Source: Comamonas odontotermitis
GTDB lineage: Bacteria; Pseudomonadota; Gammaproteobacteria; Burkholderiales; Burkholderiaceae_C
Direction of reading: 5' to 3'
Length of the DNA stretch: 64,000 bases
Assembly (NCBI RefSeq): GCF_014207855.1
Contig: NZ_JACHKZ010000005.1
Span: forward strand, 149,570-213,569
The translations under genes were made by a program, and so were the position numbers. Below the pieces are notes generated by a model. It ran no database searches. It saw nothing but the letters and a program-made list of their open reading frames with translations, and was not told the origin of the DNA. Each line of letters starts with the position of its first letter. The stretch's first letter is position 1. Of this stretch, positions 8,912-19,075 are shown piece by piece.

Positions 8912-8940
8912 TTGGAAAGTCTAGAAAACGAAGCTTCCAA
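8912..8940. promoter_or_regulatory. Possible operator upstream of tctB
   Basis: An inverted repeat TTGGAA (8912-8917) and TTCCAA (8935-8940) lies about 95-120 bp upstream of tctB, in the only sizeable gap of the tct locus. It could bind the TctD regulator. The arms are short and the spacing is wide, so this is weak. Confidence 0.25.
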
Positions 8941-9001
8941 ACTGCTGCCAAAAACGGAGCCGATCCTCAAAATACGTGTATCTACGTAGAAATTGTCAGT
9001 T

Positions 9002-10513
9002 TCATGAAAGCTTTTCTGGCACTGACTGGGCCAGTGGCAAACGTATGTAGACGCTCAACCCGCGGCCGCCTTCGCCATCTGCCAACAGCACCTCACCATG
9101 CATGCGTCGCGCATAGGCGCGCGCAATGGCCAGCCCAAGACCAGAGCCGGTAGTCTGCATATCTGCAGCGCCGGATGGCAATCGCTCAAACCTCGCAAAC
9201 GCGCGCTCACGGTCTGCAACAGCGATTCCCGGGCCGTTGTCCTGCACCAGTATTTGCACCTGCTCGGCCTGCACCTGCACCAGAACACTGATTCGGCCGT
9301 CTGCCGGGGTATAGAGAATGGCGTTATGCACGATATTGGCCAGCAACTCGTACAAGGCATTGCCGCTGGCTGTGACAGGAGCAACGGGTTCAGGCGCACC
9401 TGGTAGCGCATCGTCCGGGTCAAAATCTTCGCCACGCGCATCGACAAAACCCAGGTCCTGCTGCTTTTCCAGCGCCAGCGGCAAATGTGCCAGCACCACC
9501 TCACGCGCGACTGCGTTGGCATCACAGTACGGGGGCTGCGGTGCCTCCTGAACAGGCTGGCTGGCATTGGCCAGGGCGAGCAATTGCTCCGCAACCCGGC
9601 GGCTGCGCTGCAGTTGCTGCCGCATGCTCAGCAGACTGGCGCGAATAGCTGCGGGGTCACTCTCGCGCAACGCATAGCCAGCCTGCGTGGTCATGATGGC
9701 AAGCGGTGTGCGCAGCTGGTGTGAGGCATCTGCCAGAAACTGCCGCTGCGCCTGTAAGGCATCGCGCTGCTGTGCCAGGTGTTCGTTCATCGCATCGACC
9801 AGAGGCCGCACTTCGGCAGGAACATGGCTCGTATCCAGCGGCTGCAGGTCATCGCTGCCACGCTCACGAACGGTACGGCGCAAGGCCTGCAAAGGCCGCA
9901 ATCCCCAGCCAATGCCAAACCACACCACCAGAATCAGCACCACCAGGGTGCGTGCATCACGCCACAGCGTCTCCCACACCAGGTCTTGCAGCACGCCGCT
10001 CACGCGTCTGGTGTCTTGGGCCGTCTGGATCAGCACACGCCACTCCTGACCATCACGGTCATGCACGACCCGCAACAGGGCAGCGATGCGCACCGGCTGG
10101 CCCTTCACATTGGCGTTGTAGAAACGGCGGTCACCATCGGCACCATGCATGAAACCGCTCGAAAGCTGGCCAGCAGCATCGGGAGGCGACGGAAACGAGG
10201 CAGCCCCCATCAGTACGCGCTGGCGGCTGCCATCGGGCGCCTGCATTGCAACGCGCAAATACTTGTGCTGGCCGTTGACGGCTTCAAACATTGAAATGAT
10301 GTGAAATGGCGCCGTGAGCGTGACTGCCCCGTCTTCGTCCCAGCCCAGGCTGTCGGCCAGCGCCTGGGCGGGCTCCAGCAGGCTTTGGTCATAAGCCCTG
10401 TCAAGCTCACGCCTGAGGCTGGCCGAATCGCGCCAGCTGTCGAATACAAACAGACCGACCAACACCGGCACCAGCACCCACAGCAGCCGCCAACGCAGCC
10501 CGCGCCAGTTCAT
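9002..10513 (-). CDS. tctE: Sensor histidine kinase, TctE type
   Basis: A 503-residue kinase with a first membrane helix at about residues 8-24, a ~160-residue periplasmic region of the 2CSK_N/TctE type, and a second helix at about 188-204. A HAMP-like linker, HisKA (DASHQLRTPLA, phospho-accepting H265) and HATPase_c (NIVHNAILYTP, DNGPGI, GSGLGLAIAR) follow. It presumably senses the tricarboxylate or the loaded binding protein and signals to TctD. Its ATG overlaps the tctD stop by 4 bp, so translation is coupled. It is followed after 180 bp by tctBA on the same strand. Confidence 0.88.
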   Translation of the reverse strand: MNWRGLRWRLLWVLVPVLVGLFVFDSWRDSASLRRELDRAYDQSLLEPAQALADSLGWDEDGAVTLTAPFHIISMFEAVNGQHKYLRVAMQAPDGSRQRVLMGAASFPSPPDAAGQLSSGFMHGADGDRRFYNANVKGQPVRIAALLRVVHDRDGQEWRVLIQTAQDTRRVSGVLQDLVWETLWRDARTLVVLILVVWFGIGWGLRPLQALRRTVRERGSDDLQPLDTSHVPAEVRPLVDAMNEHLAQQRDALQAQRQFLADASHQLRTPLAIMTTQAGYALRESDPAAIRASLLSMRQQLQRSRRVAEQLLALANASQPVQEAPQPPYCDANAVAREVVLAHLPLALEKQQDLGFVDARGEDFDPDDALPGAPEPVAPVTASGNALYELLANIVHNAILYTPADGRISVLVQVQAEQVQILVQDNGPGIAVADRERAFARFERLPSGAADMQTTGSGLGLAIARAYARRMHGEVLLADGEGGRGLSVYIRLPLAQSVPEKLS

Positions 10514-11205
10514 GGCGCAACCGGGCCACTCAGCAGATTCTGGGTAGGCTCCAGCATATAGCCCAGCCCACGCACCGTGACGATGTGCACATCGCTGCCC
10601 GCCAGTTTACGGCGCAGTCGGTGCAGCACCTGCTCAATGGCATCGGGGCCAACCGCGCTCTCCTGCGGAAATACCTTGGCCGCCAGCCGTGCCTTGCCCA
10701 CGGGCGCGCCGATGCGCGCCACCAGGCCTTCCAGCGCCGCATGCTCGCGCGGTGTCAGGCTGAGCACAACATCGGCCAGCCAGAAAGTGCCATGGTTGCC
10801 GTCATACCGCAGCGATCCACATTCCACCTGCGGTTGCGCCCTGCCCTGGCTGCGCCGGTGCAACGCAGCAAGCCGCGCTTCCAGCTCCGCCAGCTCAAAG
10901 GGTTTGGTCAGGTAATCATCCGCGCCACGGTGCAGGCCTTCCACGCGGTCTTGCACCGCTCCCTGGGCGGTCAATACCAGCACCGGCACGCGATTGCCTC
11001 GGGCGCGCACGGCAGACAGCCAGTCAAAGCCATGCTGGTCAGGTAGTTGCAGATCCAGCACCACCACATCAAAGCTGCCATCCTGCAGCAATGTGGTGGC
11101 CAGCGCTGCGTTGTGTGCGTGCTCGACGCTGATGTTGGACTGCTTGAGCGCCCGCGCCAGCCAGTTCGCCATTTCCAGCTCGTCTTCAATCAGCAGTATG
11201 CGCAT
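10510..11205 (-). CDS. tctD: Response regulator, OmpR family, TctD type
   Basis: A 231-residue OmpR-class regulator. Receiver: acidic pair IEDE, phospho-acceptor D51 in VVLDLQLPD, and K101 in DDYLTKPF. The C-terminal winged helix includes LTPREHAALEGLV, the recognition region AIEQVLHRLRRKL and the wing VRGLGYMLEP. It pairs with TctE by position and overlap and probably activates the adjacent tctBA transport genes. The expected tctC gene is not next to it, so it may also act on a binding-protein gene elsewhere. Confidence 0.9.
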   Translation of the reverse strand: MRILLIEDELEMANWLARALKQSNISVEHAHNAALATTLLQDGSFDVVVLDLQLPDQHGFDWLSAVRARGNRVPVLVLTAQGAVQDRVEGLHRGADDYLTKPFELAELEARLAALHRRSQGRAQPQVECGSLRYDGNHGTFWLADVVLSLTPREHAALEGLVARIGAPVGKARLAAKVFPQESAVGPDAIEQVLHRLRRKLAGSDVHIVTVRGLGYMLEPTQNLLSGPVAP

Positions 11206-11296
11206 GTTGGTCTCTTAGACTTCCGGAGGAGATCGCAATCCCCCCCGCATTAACCCCCGCATCATACGGCGGCGCACACACTGGCGCCGATTCTCA

Positions 11297-11410
11297 TCAT
11301 TCCGCAATGGGCTCCGGCACCCCGGGAGAAGGAACCGGCGGCGGTACAGGCTGCGGTGGCGGGTCTTGTATGGGCGGCTGGCCCGGGTGCTTCGGGTCTA
11401 TGGTCATCAT
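11297..11410 (-). CDS. Small proline-rich protein (37 aa)
   Basis: Starting at tandem ATG codons (11410/11407) with GAGGT upstream, this ORF encodes about 37 residues. They are dominated by a Pro-rich tail with PPPQPVPPPVP, preceded by TIDPKHPGQPPIQ. It follows the large uvrA gene on the same strand, 113 bp downstream. There is no domain, signal peptide or membrane segment. A longer in-frame start at 11503 exists but lacks support. It may be a small structural or disordered protein, or a chance ORF. Confidence 0.4.
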   Translation of the reverse strand: MMTIDPKHPGQPPIQDPPPQPVPPPVPSPGVPEPIAE

Positions 11411-11523
11411 GTGTACCTCGGCTGCATCGCAAAACGGGCTCTCCATTGTGCCCACAATGCAGCGCTGCGCCCTGTCAGCCAGCAGCGCAGCCTGAGAAGC
11501 CACCAGACCCTACCCTGCGCACT

Positions 11524-14500
11524 TTAGGTGCGCGCCAGCACGGGAGCCAGCGCCTTGCCGGTGTGCGTGCCAATCTGAACCAGATCTTCCGGCGTGCCCG
11601 TGGCCACAATGCGGCCACCGTCTTTGCCGCCTTCCGGACCCAGGTCGATCACCCAGTCCGCTTCAGCAATCACATCCAGATCGTGCTCGATCACCACCAC
11701 ACTATGGCCACCATCGACCAGGCGGTGCAGCACCTTGATGAGCTTGTCCACATCTGCCATGTGCAGGCCGACGGTGGGCTCATCCAGCACGTACAGCGTA
11801 TGCGGCACCTTGTTGCCACGGCGGGTGATGTCGTCACGCACCTTGGTGAGCTCGGTCACCAGCTTGATACGCTGGGCCTCGCCACCGCTCAAGGTGGGCG
11901 AAGGCTGGCCCAGCGTCAGGTAACCCAGGCCTACGTCCTTGAGCAGTTGCAGCGGGTGCGCAATGCTGGGCATGCTGGCGAAGAATTCGACCGCCTCGTC
12001 CACCTCCATCTGCAGCACCTCGCCAATGCTCTTGCCACGCCAGGTAACCGCCAGTGTCTCGGGATTGAACCGCGCGCCATGGCAAATTTCGCAAGGCACC
12101 TTCACATCGGGCAGAAAGCTCATCTCGATGGTGCGCATGCCCTGGCCTTCGCAGCCAGGGCAGCGTCCTTCGCCGGTATTGAAGCTGAAGCGCCCGGCAG
12201 CGTAGCCACGGGCCTTGGCCTCCAGGGTTTCGGCAAAGAGCTTGCGGATGGTGTCCCAAAAGCCGATGTAGGTGGCCGGGCAACTGCGCGGCGTCTTGCC
12301 GATGGGGGTCTGGTCCACTTCCAGAACGCGGTCAATGCCTTCAAAGCCTTGCAGGCCCGTGCAGCCCACCAACGGCGGCGCCTTGCCTGCATCCATTTCA
12401 TCACGCCCAGCCTTGGTGGAGCGCTGGCCTACCCAGGCCGCCACATTGGTGAGCAGCACATCGCGCGCCAGCGTGGATTTGCCCGAACCCGACACGCCCG
12501 TGACCGCCACCAGCCGCTTGAGCGGCACACGCACATCCACACTCTGCAGATTGTGCAGCTTCGCGCCCAGCACCGTCAGCCAGTGCAGCGGCGCAGAGTC
12601 ATCCGCGCGCGCTGGTGCCGCCAGAGCTGCATTGGCCTGTGCGCTGTCAGCAGCCAAAGCGGCGGCGGCATCTGCAGCCATCTGCTTTTTCGTGCGCTTT
12701 TTCGGCTTTGCGCCTTCTTCATCTGCGCCTGCAGCGATCAGCGCAGAAGTCGCCTCCACTGCTCCCGCCACCAGCCTGCGCGGCTGGAACGGATGCCGCA
12801 TTGCGTGCAACAGGTAACGGCCGGTTTGTGAATCGGCAGCAGCCATCACATCAGCGGCAGAGCCTTGTGCCACCAGGTGGCCACCACGCTTGCCCGCACT
12901 GGGCCCAATGTCGATGATGTGGTCGGCGCGCCGGATGGTGTCTTCGTCGTGCTCCACAACGACCAGCGTGTTGCCCTTGTCTCCCAGCTTGTGCAGGGCA
13001 TTGAGCAGGATATGGTTATCACGGGCATGCAAGCCAATGGTGGGCTCATCGAGCACATAGCACACGCCTTGCAGGTTGCTGCCCAGTTGCGCGGCCAGGC
13101 GAATGCGCTGCGCTTCGCCGCCCGAGAGCGTGGGCGCGCCACGGTCAAGCGTCAGGTAGCCCAGGCCGACTTCTTCAAGGAAAGCCAGGCGGCTGTGGAT
13201 TTCGGGCACCAGATCGCGCGCGATGTCGCTTTCACGCTGGCTCATGCGCCCCGCCAACTGCAGGCTCTCCACCCACAGGCGCACATCGGTCACCGACAGC
13301 TGCGCAATGTCTGCAATCGATTTGCCGTGAAACAGCACCGCACGTGCCGTGGCATTGAGGCGCGTTCCCTGGCAGGCGGGGCAGGCGGTTTCACCCACAT
13401 CTTCGGCCTCGGGCTCTTCAAAGCTCTGCTCGCGGCCCCGGTTGTCTTCGGCCATCACCGAATCGTCGTACACCTTGCGCTGCTCTTTGGTGAGCTTGAC
13501 TCCGGTGCCCACGCAATCGGGGCACCAGCCGTGCTTGCTGTTGTACGAGAACAGGCGCGGATCCAGCTCGGCGTAGCTTGTGGCACACACCGGGCAGGCC
13601 CGCTTGGTGGAAAACACCTGCAGCTGGCCGATGGCGGCCGTATCCGCCCCCGTTTGCATGGCGGATTCGAGCGTATCGATGGCCGAGAGCACATGCAGCA
13701 CGCCCTTGCCCAGCTCCAGCGCAGTGGTCAGCTTTTCGCGCAGCAGGGCTTCGTTGTCCGGGGTGATCTCGATGCTGGCCACCGGAAGCTCCACCGTGTG
13801 CTCCTTGAAGCGGTCCAGTCGTGGAAAGCCCGTGGTCGGCAGGAATTGGCCGTCCACGCGCAAATGCGTATAGCCACGCGGGCGCGCCCAATCGGCGAGC
13901 TCGGTATACACGCCCTTGCGCGCCACCACCAGCGGCGCCAGCAGGCCGATCAGTTGGCCGCGATACTGTGACATCAGCTGCGCGGCGATGCTTTCCGGCG
14001 TTTGCGGCTGCACGGCTGCACCGTCCTTGGTGCAATGCTGGATGCCAAGCTTGACGTACAGAAGCCGCAGAAAATGCCAGACTTCGGTCGTTGTGCCCAC
14101 CGTGGATTTGCGCCCCCCACGCGAGAGCCGCTGCTCGATGGCCACGGTCGGCGGAATGCCGTAGACCGCATCCACCTCGGGCCGTCCCGCAGGCTGCACG
14201 ATGGAACGTGCATAGGCGTTCAGCGACTCCAGATAGCGGCGCTGACCTTCGTTGAACAGAATGTCGAAAGCCAGGGTAGATTTGCCTGAGCCGGAGACAC
14301 CGGTCACCACATTGAACTTGCCTCGCGGAATATCGACAGAGAGGTGCTTGAGGTTGTGCTCTTTGGCGTTGACGATTTCAATGGCATTTTTTGCCGTCTG
14401 CGCGCCGCTGGCATGCGTTTCCTGCTCCACTTTGTAGATCGCCTTGGCTTCCTGCACGCTGTGCGATTTCTCCAGCGCAGCGGCGGCGGTTCCTCCCGCC

Positions 14501-17500
14501 ATGGCAACCTCGTAATCCCGCAGGGCCTGCGCGGTATGCGAGGTGCCGGATTTGCGTACCTCTTCGGGCGTGCCCTCGGCCACCACCAGGCCGCCTTTGT
14601 CGCCCGCGTCCGGGCCCAGGTCGATCAGCCAGTCGCTGGCACGAATCACATCCAGATTGTGCTCGATCACGATCAGCGAGTGGCCCGCCTCCAGCAGTTT
14701 GCGCAGCGCGCGCATCAGCTTGGCGATGTCTTCAAAGTGCAGGCCCGTGGTGGGCTCATCGAACAGGAACAGCGTGCCCTTCTTGGCCACCGGCTGCCTG
14801 GATTTGGATGCGCTCTTCGCAGCTTCGGCCAGAAAACCGGCGAGCTTGAGGCGCTGCGCCTCGCCGCCGCTGAGCGTAGGCACCGGCTGGCCCAGCTTCA
14901 CATACTCCAGCCCCACATCCACAATGGGCTGCAGCGCACGGATCACATCGCGGTCCTTGGCAAACAGGGTGGCGGCTTCGCTCACCGTCAGCTCCAGCAC
15001 ATCGGCCACGGTCATCAAGCGGCCATCGCGCTCGATGCGCACCTCCAGAATCTCGGGCCGATAGCGCTGGCCATTGCAATCGGGGCAGCGCAGGTACACG
15101 TCCGACAGGAACTGCATCTCCACATGCTCGAAACCCGAGCCGCCACACGTTGGGCAGCGCCCATCGCCACTGTTGAAGCTGAACTTGGATGCGGTGTAGC
15201 CGCGCTGCTGTGACAACGGAGCCGTGGCAAACAGCTCGCGCACGGCGTCCCACGCCCCTACGTAGCTGACCGGGTTGGAGCGCGCGGTTTTGCCGATGGG
15301 TGATTGGTCTACAAACACCACATCGGCCAGATGATCAGCACCAAGCAGGCGCTCATGCGCGCCAGCCGATTCGGTCGGCTTGCCAAAATGGCGCATCAGC
15401 GCAGGCGCCAATACATCCTGGATCAGGGTGGACTTGCCCGAGCCCGATACACCTGTCACCACGACCATGCGCTGCAGAGGGAAATCTACCGAGACGTTCT
15501 GCAGATTGTGCTCGGTCGCGCCTTCCAGAATCAGACGCGGCGTGCTCTCGGTCACCATCCGCTTGGCACCCATGCCGACCTGCTTGCGCCCGCCCAGGTA
15601 GGCGCCGGTCAAGGTATCGGCCCTGCGCAGCTCGGCGGTGGTGCCGTCAAAAACAATCTGGCCACCCTTCTCGCCAGGGCCCGGGCCCATGTCGATCATG
15701 CGGTCGGCAGCAAACATCACGGCAGGGTCATGTTCCACCACCACCAGGGTGTTGCCCGCGTCGCGCAGACGCCGCATGGCCACAGTGATGCGTTCCATGT
15801 CGCGCGGGTGCAGCCCGATGGAAGGCTCATCAAGCACGAACAAGGTGTTGACCAGCGATGTACCGAGCGCCGTGGTCAGGTTGATGCGCTGCACCTCGCC
15901 ACCGCTGAGGGTGCGGCTCTGGCGATCCAGCGTCAGATAACCGATACCTACATCGCACAGGTATTTGAGGCGGTTGGTGATTTCTTCATGCAGCAGTTTC
16001 AGCGCTTGCGCATCGCCATCGTTGCTGCGGCGGATGTCCATGCTTGCAAAGAAGTCGCGCAGGCGCTCGATGGGCAACAGCATCAGGTCGTGCAGGCTCA
16101 GGCCCGGCAAATTCTCCAGCTGCGCACGCGTCCAGCCAACGCCGTGCGGCATGAAGCGCTTGGCGGGCGGCAGGGCGACATCGGCATCCTGCTTGCTGCC
16201 CACGCGCCACAGCAGGCTCTCGGTTTTGAGGCGGGCGCCACCGCAGGTGGGGCACGGCGTATAGCTACGGTATTTGGACAGCAAGACGCGGATATGCATC
16301 TTGTAAGCCTTGGTCTCCAGGTATTCAAAGTAGCGACGAATTCCGTACCACTGGCGACTCCAGTTGCCTTCCTTGTAGCTCGCTTCGCCGTTGATGACCC
16401 AGTCCTTTTGCTCGGCCGTCATCTTGGCCCAGGCGGTGTCGCGCGGGATTCCGTGGGATTCGGCATGACGCATCAGATCGTCCTGAATCTCCTTCCAGGC
16501 GGGGGTCTGGATCGGTTTGATGGCGCCGGTGCGCAAGGTCAGCTTTTCGTTCGGGATAACCAAACCCCAATCCACACCGATTACCCGGCCAAAGCCCCGG
16601 CAGGCCTCGCAGGCACCCACGGCAGAATTGAACGAGAACATCGACGGTATCGGCTCGCGGTAGCGCAGGCCGCTTTCGGGGCAATGCAGCCCGGAGGAAA
16701 ACCTCCACAGCACGGGCTCCCTGGCCTCGGCTGCCTCTTCGGCATCGGGCATGGTGTACACCGTCATCACGCCGCTGCCGCGCTTGAGCGCCACTTCAAT
16801 GGCCTCGATCACGCGCGCTTTCTCTGCCTTGCTGATGCGGAAACGGTCGGCCACCACATCCAGCACCTTGACGCGCTCGGGCGCTGCATCGCCCTTGCCT
16901 GCCTTGGCGGCTTTGGTCTTGGCGGCATTTGCTTTCTTTTTGATAGCATCCTGCGCCTGGCTATTGTGCGCTGGAGCATCTATTTCACGTTCGGCCTGCA
17001 CCTTGGTAAAGCCGCTGGCAGACAGCCACTGCTCCACCTGCTCGGCGCTGGTATTGGCAGGCAGCTCGACCGGGAAGGTGATCACGATACGTGGATCATC
17101 AGCCTGTGTGCGCGCCACCAGTTGTTCGTATATGGTCTCCGGCGTGTCGTGCTGCACCGGCAGTGCCGTCTGCAGATCAAACAGGTGGCCTGCACGCGCC
17201 ACGAGCAATTTCAAATGGTCGTTCAGCTCCGTCATCGTGCCTACGGTGGAGCGGGAGCTGCGCACGGGGTTGGTCTGGTCGATGGCAATGGCTGGCGGAA
17301 CGCCTTCGACCTTGTCTACGGCGGGCTTGTCCATGCGGTCGAGAAACTGGCGCGCATAGGCACTGAAGGTTTCGACATAGCGGCGCTGGCCTTCGGCATA
17401 CAAGGTGTCGAACACCAGGCTCGATTTGCCCGAGCCGCTCGGGCCCGTCACCACCGTCAACTCACCCGTGCGAATGTCCAGATCCAGATTCTTGAGGTTG

Positions 17501-17541
17501 TGCTGACGCGCCCCACGGATGCGAATATTTTCCTGTGCCAT
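11524..17541 (-). CDS. Tandem (double-length) excinuclease ABC subunit A
   Basis: A 2005-residue protein made of two UvrA units in one chain; a normal UvrA is about 940 residues. UvrA is the DNA-damage-recognition ATPase of nucleotide excision repair and normally works as a dimer. Four ABC cassettes are present: Walker A at 33-40, 697-704, 1081-1088 and 1682-1689; LSGGE signatures near 545, 890, 1472 and 1884; Walker B DEP near 571, 928, 1498 and 1920. Unit 1 runs to about 1045, then a short linker, and unit 2 begins at [15 protein letters not shown] (1053). A Lys-rich segment KPKKRTKK (1612-1619) sits between the two cassettes of unit 2. Zinc CxxC pairs are intact at 796/799 with 819/822, 1316/1319 with 1340/1343 and 1794/1797 with 1817/1820. 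In unit 1 the first module has only C287 (CPES), with C311/C314 kept. A LexA-like box lies upstream. It is probably additional to a normal uvrA elsewhere. Confidence 0.93.
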   Translation of the reverse strand: MAQENIRIRGARQHNLKNLDLDIRTGELTVVTGPSGSGKSSLVFDTLYAEGQRRYVETFSAYARQFLDRMDKPAVDKVEGVPPAIAIDQTNPVRSSRSTVGTMTELNDHLKLLVARAGHLFDLQTALPVQHDTPETIYEQLVARTQADDPRIVITFPVELPANTSAEQVEQWLSASGFTKVQAEREIDAPAHNSQAQDAIKKKANAAKTKAAKAGKGDAAPERVKVLDVVADRFRISKAEKARVIEAIEVALKRGSGVMTVYTMPDAEEAAEAREPVLWRFSSGLHCPESGLRYREPIPSMFSFNSAVGACEACRGFGRVIGVDWGLVIPNEKLTLRTGAIKPIQTPAWKEIQDDLMRHAESHGIPRDTAWAKMTAEQKDWVINGEASYKEGNWSRQWYGIRRYFEYLETKAYKMHIRVLLSKYRSYTPCPTCGGARLKTESLLWRVGSKQDADVALPPAKRFMPHGVGWTRAQLENLPGLSLHDLMLLPIERLRDFFASMDIRRSNDGDAQALKLLHEEITNRLKYLCDVGIGYLTLDRQSRTLSGGEVQRINLTTALGTSLVNTLFVLDEPSIGLHPRDMERITVAMRRLRDAGNTLVVVEHDPAVMFAADRMIDMGPGPGEKGGQIVFDGTTAELRRADTLTGAYLGGRKQVGMGAKRMVTESTPRLILEGATEHNLQNVSVDFPLQRMVVVTGVSGSGKSTLIQDVLAPALMRHFGKPTESAGAHERLLGADHLADVVFVDQSPIGKTARSNPVSYVGAWDAVRELFATAPLSQQRGYTASKFSFNSGDGRCPTCGGSGFEHVEMQFLSDVYLRCPDCNGQRYRPEILEVRIERDGRLMTVADVLELTVSEAATLFAKDRDVIRALQPIVDVGLEYVKLGQPVPTLSGGEAQRLKLAGFLAEAAKSASKSRQPVAKKGTLFLFDEPTTGLHFEDIAKLMRALRKLLEAGHSLIVIEHNLDVIRASDWLIDLGPDAGDKGGLVVAEGTPEEVRKSGTSHTAQALRDYEVAMAGGTAAAALEKSHSVQEAKAIYKVEQETHASGAQTAKNAIEIVNAKEHNLKHLSVDIPRGKFNVVTGVSGSGKSTLAFDILFNEGQRRYLESLNAYARSIVQPAGRPEVDAVYGIPPTVAIEQRLSRGGRKSTVGTTTEVWHFLRLLYVKLGIQHCTKDGAAVQPQTPESIAAQLMSQYRGQLIGLLAPLVVARKGVYTELADWARPRGYTHLRVDGQFLPTTGFPRLDRFKEHTVELPVASIEITPDNEALLREKLTTALELGKGVLHVLSAIDTLESAMQTGADTAAIGQLQVFSTKRACPVCATSYAELDPRLFSYNSKHGWCPDCVGTGVKLTKEQRKVYDDSVMAEDNRGREQSFEEPEAEDVGETACPACQGTRLNATARAVLFHGKSIADIAQLSVTDVRLWVESLQLAGRMSQRESDIARDLVPEIHSRLAFLEEVGLGYLTLDRGAPTLSGGEAQRIRLAAQLGSNLQGVCYVLDEPTIGLHARDNHILLNALHKLGDKGNTLVVVEHDEDTIRRADHIIDIGPSAGKRGGHLVAQGSAADVMAAADSQTGRYLLHAMRHPFQPRRLVAGAVEATSALIAAGADEEGAKPKKRTKKQMAADAAAALAADSAQANAALAAPARADDSAPLHWLTVLGAKLHNLQSVDVRVPLKRLVAVTGVSGSGKSTLARDVLLTNVAAWVGQRSTKAGRDEMDAGKAPPLVGCTGLQGFEGIDRVLEVDQTPIGKTPRSCPATYIGFWDTIRKLFAETLEAKARGYAAGRFSFNTGEGRCPGCEGQGMRTIEMSFLPDVKVPCEICHGARFNPETLAVTWRGKSIGEVLQMEVDEAVEFFASMPSIAHPLQLLKDVGLGYLTLGQPSPTLSGGEAQRIKLVTELTKVRDDITRRGNKVPHTLYVLDEPTVGLHMADVDKLIKVLHRLVDGGHSVVVIEHDLDVIAEADWVIDLGPEGGKDGGRIVATGTPEDLVQIGTHTGKALAPVLART

Positions 17542-17745
17542 ACCGATGATTTACCCAGTAATACAGCGCACAGCCTGTCGCACACCCTCCAACACGCCAA
17601 CTGACAACCCGCCTGACAAGCAGCGCGCAGCAACGCGAAGGCAGATCGGAATGCACAGCTGTACGAAACCTAAAACGCCAAGAGCAACCATTCTAGGGAG
17701 TTCGCTGGCATACGCCGAAGGCCCGCGCCATAGCCCTAAAAACCA
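17542..17745. other. Leader region upstream of the tandem uvrA
   Basis: Together with the LexA box and the porin terminator this makes a 325-bp gap without a gene. Apart from those two elements I see no ORF, repeat or conserved RNA in it. If transcription starts at the LexA box, the mRNA leader would be about 190-200 nt. No strong Shine-Dalgarno sequence precedes the ATG at 17541. Confidence 0.5.
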
Positions 17746-17761
17746 CTGTACATATTTACAG
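17746..17761. promoter_or_regulatory. Candidate LexA (SOS) box upstream of tandem uvrA
   Basis: The 16-mer CTGTACATATTTACAG matches 14 of 16 positions of the classical LexA consensus CTGTATATATATACAG, including every base of both CTGT/ACAG half-sites. It lies about 205 bp upstream of the uvrA-like start and downstream (minus-strand sense) of the porin terminator, so it can only serve this gene. uvrA genes are classical SOS targets, which supports the reading. Confidence 0.75.
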
Positions 17762-17802
17762 ATTTATTGGCAGATGGCATCGTACGCTCCGGCGTCTGGG
17801 CA

Positions 17803-17836
17803 TAAAAAAACCCGCATTCCTGCGAATGCGGGTTCT
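17803..17836 (-). terminator. Rho-independent terminator of the porin gene
   Basis: A perfect stem of CCCGCATTC (17811-17819) with GAATGCGGG (17824-17832) is followed, on the minus strand, by a run of seven T. It lies 30 bp past the porin stop codon. Confidence 0.9.
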
Positions 17837-17866
17837 TGAGAATCGGCCTTCAGCCGCCCAGGCAAA

Positions 17867-18880
17867 TTAGAAGTTGTGGCGCACGCCGACAGCGAAGGAG
17901 CTGAAATCAGCACCAGCAGTGCCAGTCATGTAGGAAGCACCAGCCTTGTTGTTGACCTTGGTGTAGTAGCCATACACCTTGGTACGCTTGCTCAGGTTGT
18001 AGTTGTAGCCCAGGGTGTATTGCAGCGCAGAGCTGTCTTCCACATTCTTCATCTTGCCGGCCTTGCCCACGTTCAGGTGGAACTCGTTGTTGCCGAGCAG
18101 GTAAGCGCCCGACAGGCGGTACGCAGTGCGGGTGCCGGTGTCAGAACCAAAGACTTGGTCAAAGCCCATGTTCTTGCTGCGCTGCACGTAGCCGCCCAGC
18201 AGGATGTTGGAGCCGATCTTGTAGAAGCCGCGAATTGCGAACTGCTGCGAGTTGTCGAGCTTGGTGTAGCCAGCGCCCAGAGCCAGAGGACCGTTTTCAT
18301 AGTTGGCGGCCACATCGTACAGGTTCTTCTTGCCGAACTGCGCATTCTTTTCGTACAGGCCGGTCGCCACTTCCACGTTGAAGCCACCGAAGGTAGGCGT
18401 CTTGTAGGCAACACCGTTGGAGATGTAGGAAGGCGACTTGCCGTCGTTCGACACATAGGCGTAGAAAGCATCAGCCGACGAACCCGTGTCGTGGTTGTGC
18501 ATGCTGATGTAGTCGGCCGTGGCGAAGTACGAGGAAGGAGTCCAGTGGCCCAGACGGATCTGGCCGAAGTTGCCCGACAGATTCACTTCGCTCTGGCGGT
18601 TAAAGCTCATGCCGCCGCCCGAATTGCCAGCACCGGTATCCGAAGCGAAGCCCGACTCCAGCACAAAGCCAGCCTTCAGGCCGCCGCCCAGGTCTTCGGT
18701 GCCCATAAAGCCGATACGCGACGAGTTGTTGAACAGACCCGTGGTGGTTTCGTCACCTGCCTTTTGGCGTTCTACCGTGGTATTGACACGGCCATACACT
18801 TGTACGCTGCTTTGGGCCAGAGCGGCAGTAGAGCCAGCAATTGCCAAGCCTGCAATCATCAGACGGTTCAGGGTGCGCAT
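17867..18880 (-). CDS. General porin, Omp32/Gram_neg_porin type
   Basis: A 337-residue outer-membrane porin of the betaproteobacterial general-porin family, forming trimeric beta-barrel channels for small hydrophilic or anionic solutes. The N-terminus is a typical signal peptide ending in AALAQ, followed by SSVQVYGRVN, the standard first strand. GLKAGFVLESGF (L2/L3 region), GRLGHWT-like QIRLGHWTPS and the C-terminal AVGVRHNF with final phenylalanine are hallmarks. A ribosome-binding GAGG lies before the ATG. It has its own terminator and a promoter candidate about 190 bp upstream, so it is likely monocistronic. Porins like this are usually highly expressed. Confidence 0.93.
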   Translation of the reverse strand: MRTLNRLMIAGLAIAGSTAALAQSSVQVYGRVNTTVERQKAGDETTTGLFNNSSRIGFMGTEDLGGGLKAGFVLESGFASDTGAGNSGGGMSFNRQSEVNLSGNFGQIRLGHWTPSSYFATADYISMHNHDTGSSADAFYAYVSNDGKSPSYISNGVAYKTPTFGGFNVEVATGLYEKNAQFGKKNLYDVAANYENGPLALGAGYTKLDNSQQFAIRGFYKIGSNILLGGYVQRSKNMGFDQVFGSDTGTRTAYRLSGAYLLGNNEFHLNVGKAGKMKNVEDSSALQYTLGYNYNLSKRTKVYGYYTKVNNKAGASYMTGTAGADFSSFAVGVRHNF

Positions 18881-19039
18881 AGAGTCCTCGGGAGATGGGT
18901 TATTGAATTTTTCAGCATTGCATCAGCGGCAACTGCAGATACAGATTGACGCATTGCTTTGCATAGCTTGCAAATTTTAGAGGGAGGGTCTTCTGAAGAC
19001 AGTGATTTGCCACAGTGTTTTTCGAAGAGTGACGCATTG

Positions 19040-19075
19040 CTACCACAGTTTGATGACATTCTCAGTGTTAACCAT
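19040..19075 (-). other. Possible 11-codon leader ORF before the porin gene
   Basis: On the minus strand GAGGAGG is followed after 6 nt by ATG and an 11-residue ORF, MVNTENVIKLW, ending in TAG, about 160 nt upstream of the porin start. The strong Shine-Dalgarno match makes a translated leader peptide conceivable. The same bases can equally be read as a promoter spacer and -10 element, so coding status is unproven. Confidence 0.2.

Noticed and set aside
8820..8951. N-terminal extension of tctB starting at ATG 8951
   Set aside because: The extra 44 residues have no resemblance to TctB. The ATG at 8819 has a good ribosome-binding site and the expected N-terminus.
11356..12831. A 491-codon plus-strand frame over the end of uvrA
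   Set aside because: Composition and position are those of a shadow frame; the opposite strand carries conserved Walker B and zinc motifs.
15304..17604. A 766-codon open frame on the plus strand opposite the tandem uvrA gene
   Set aside because: High G+C makes long antisense frames common. It has no domain-like pattern and covers four-cassette coding sequence that is clearly real on the other strand.
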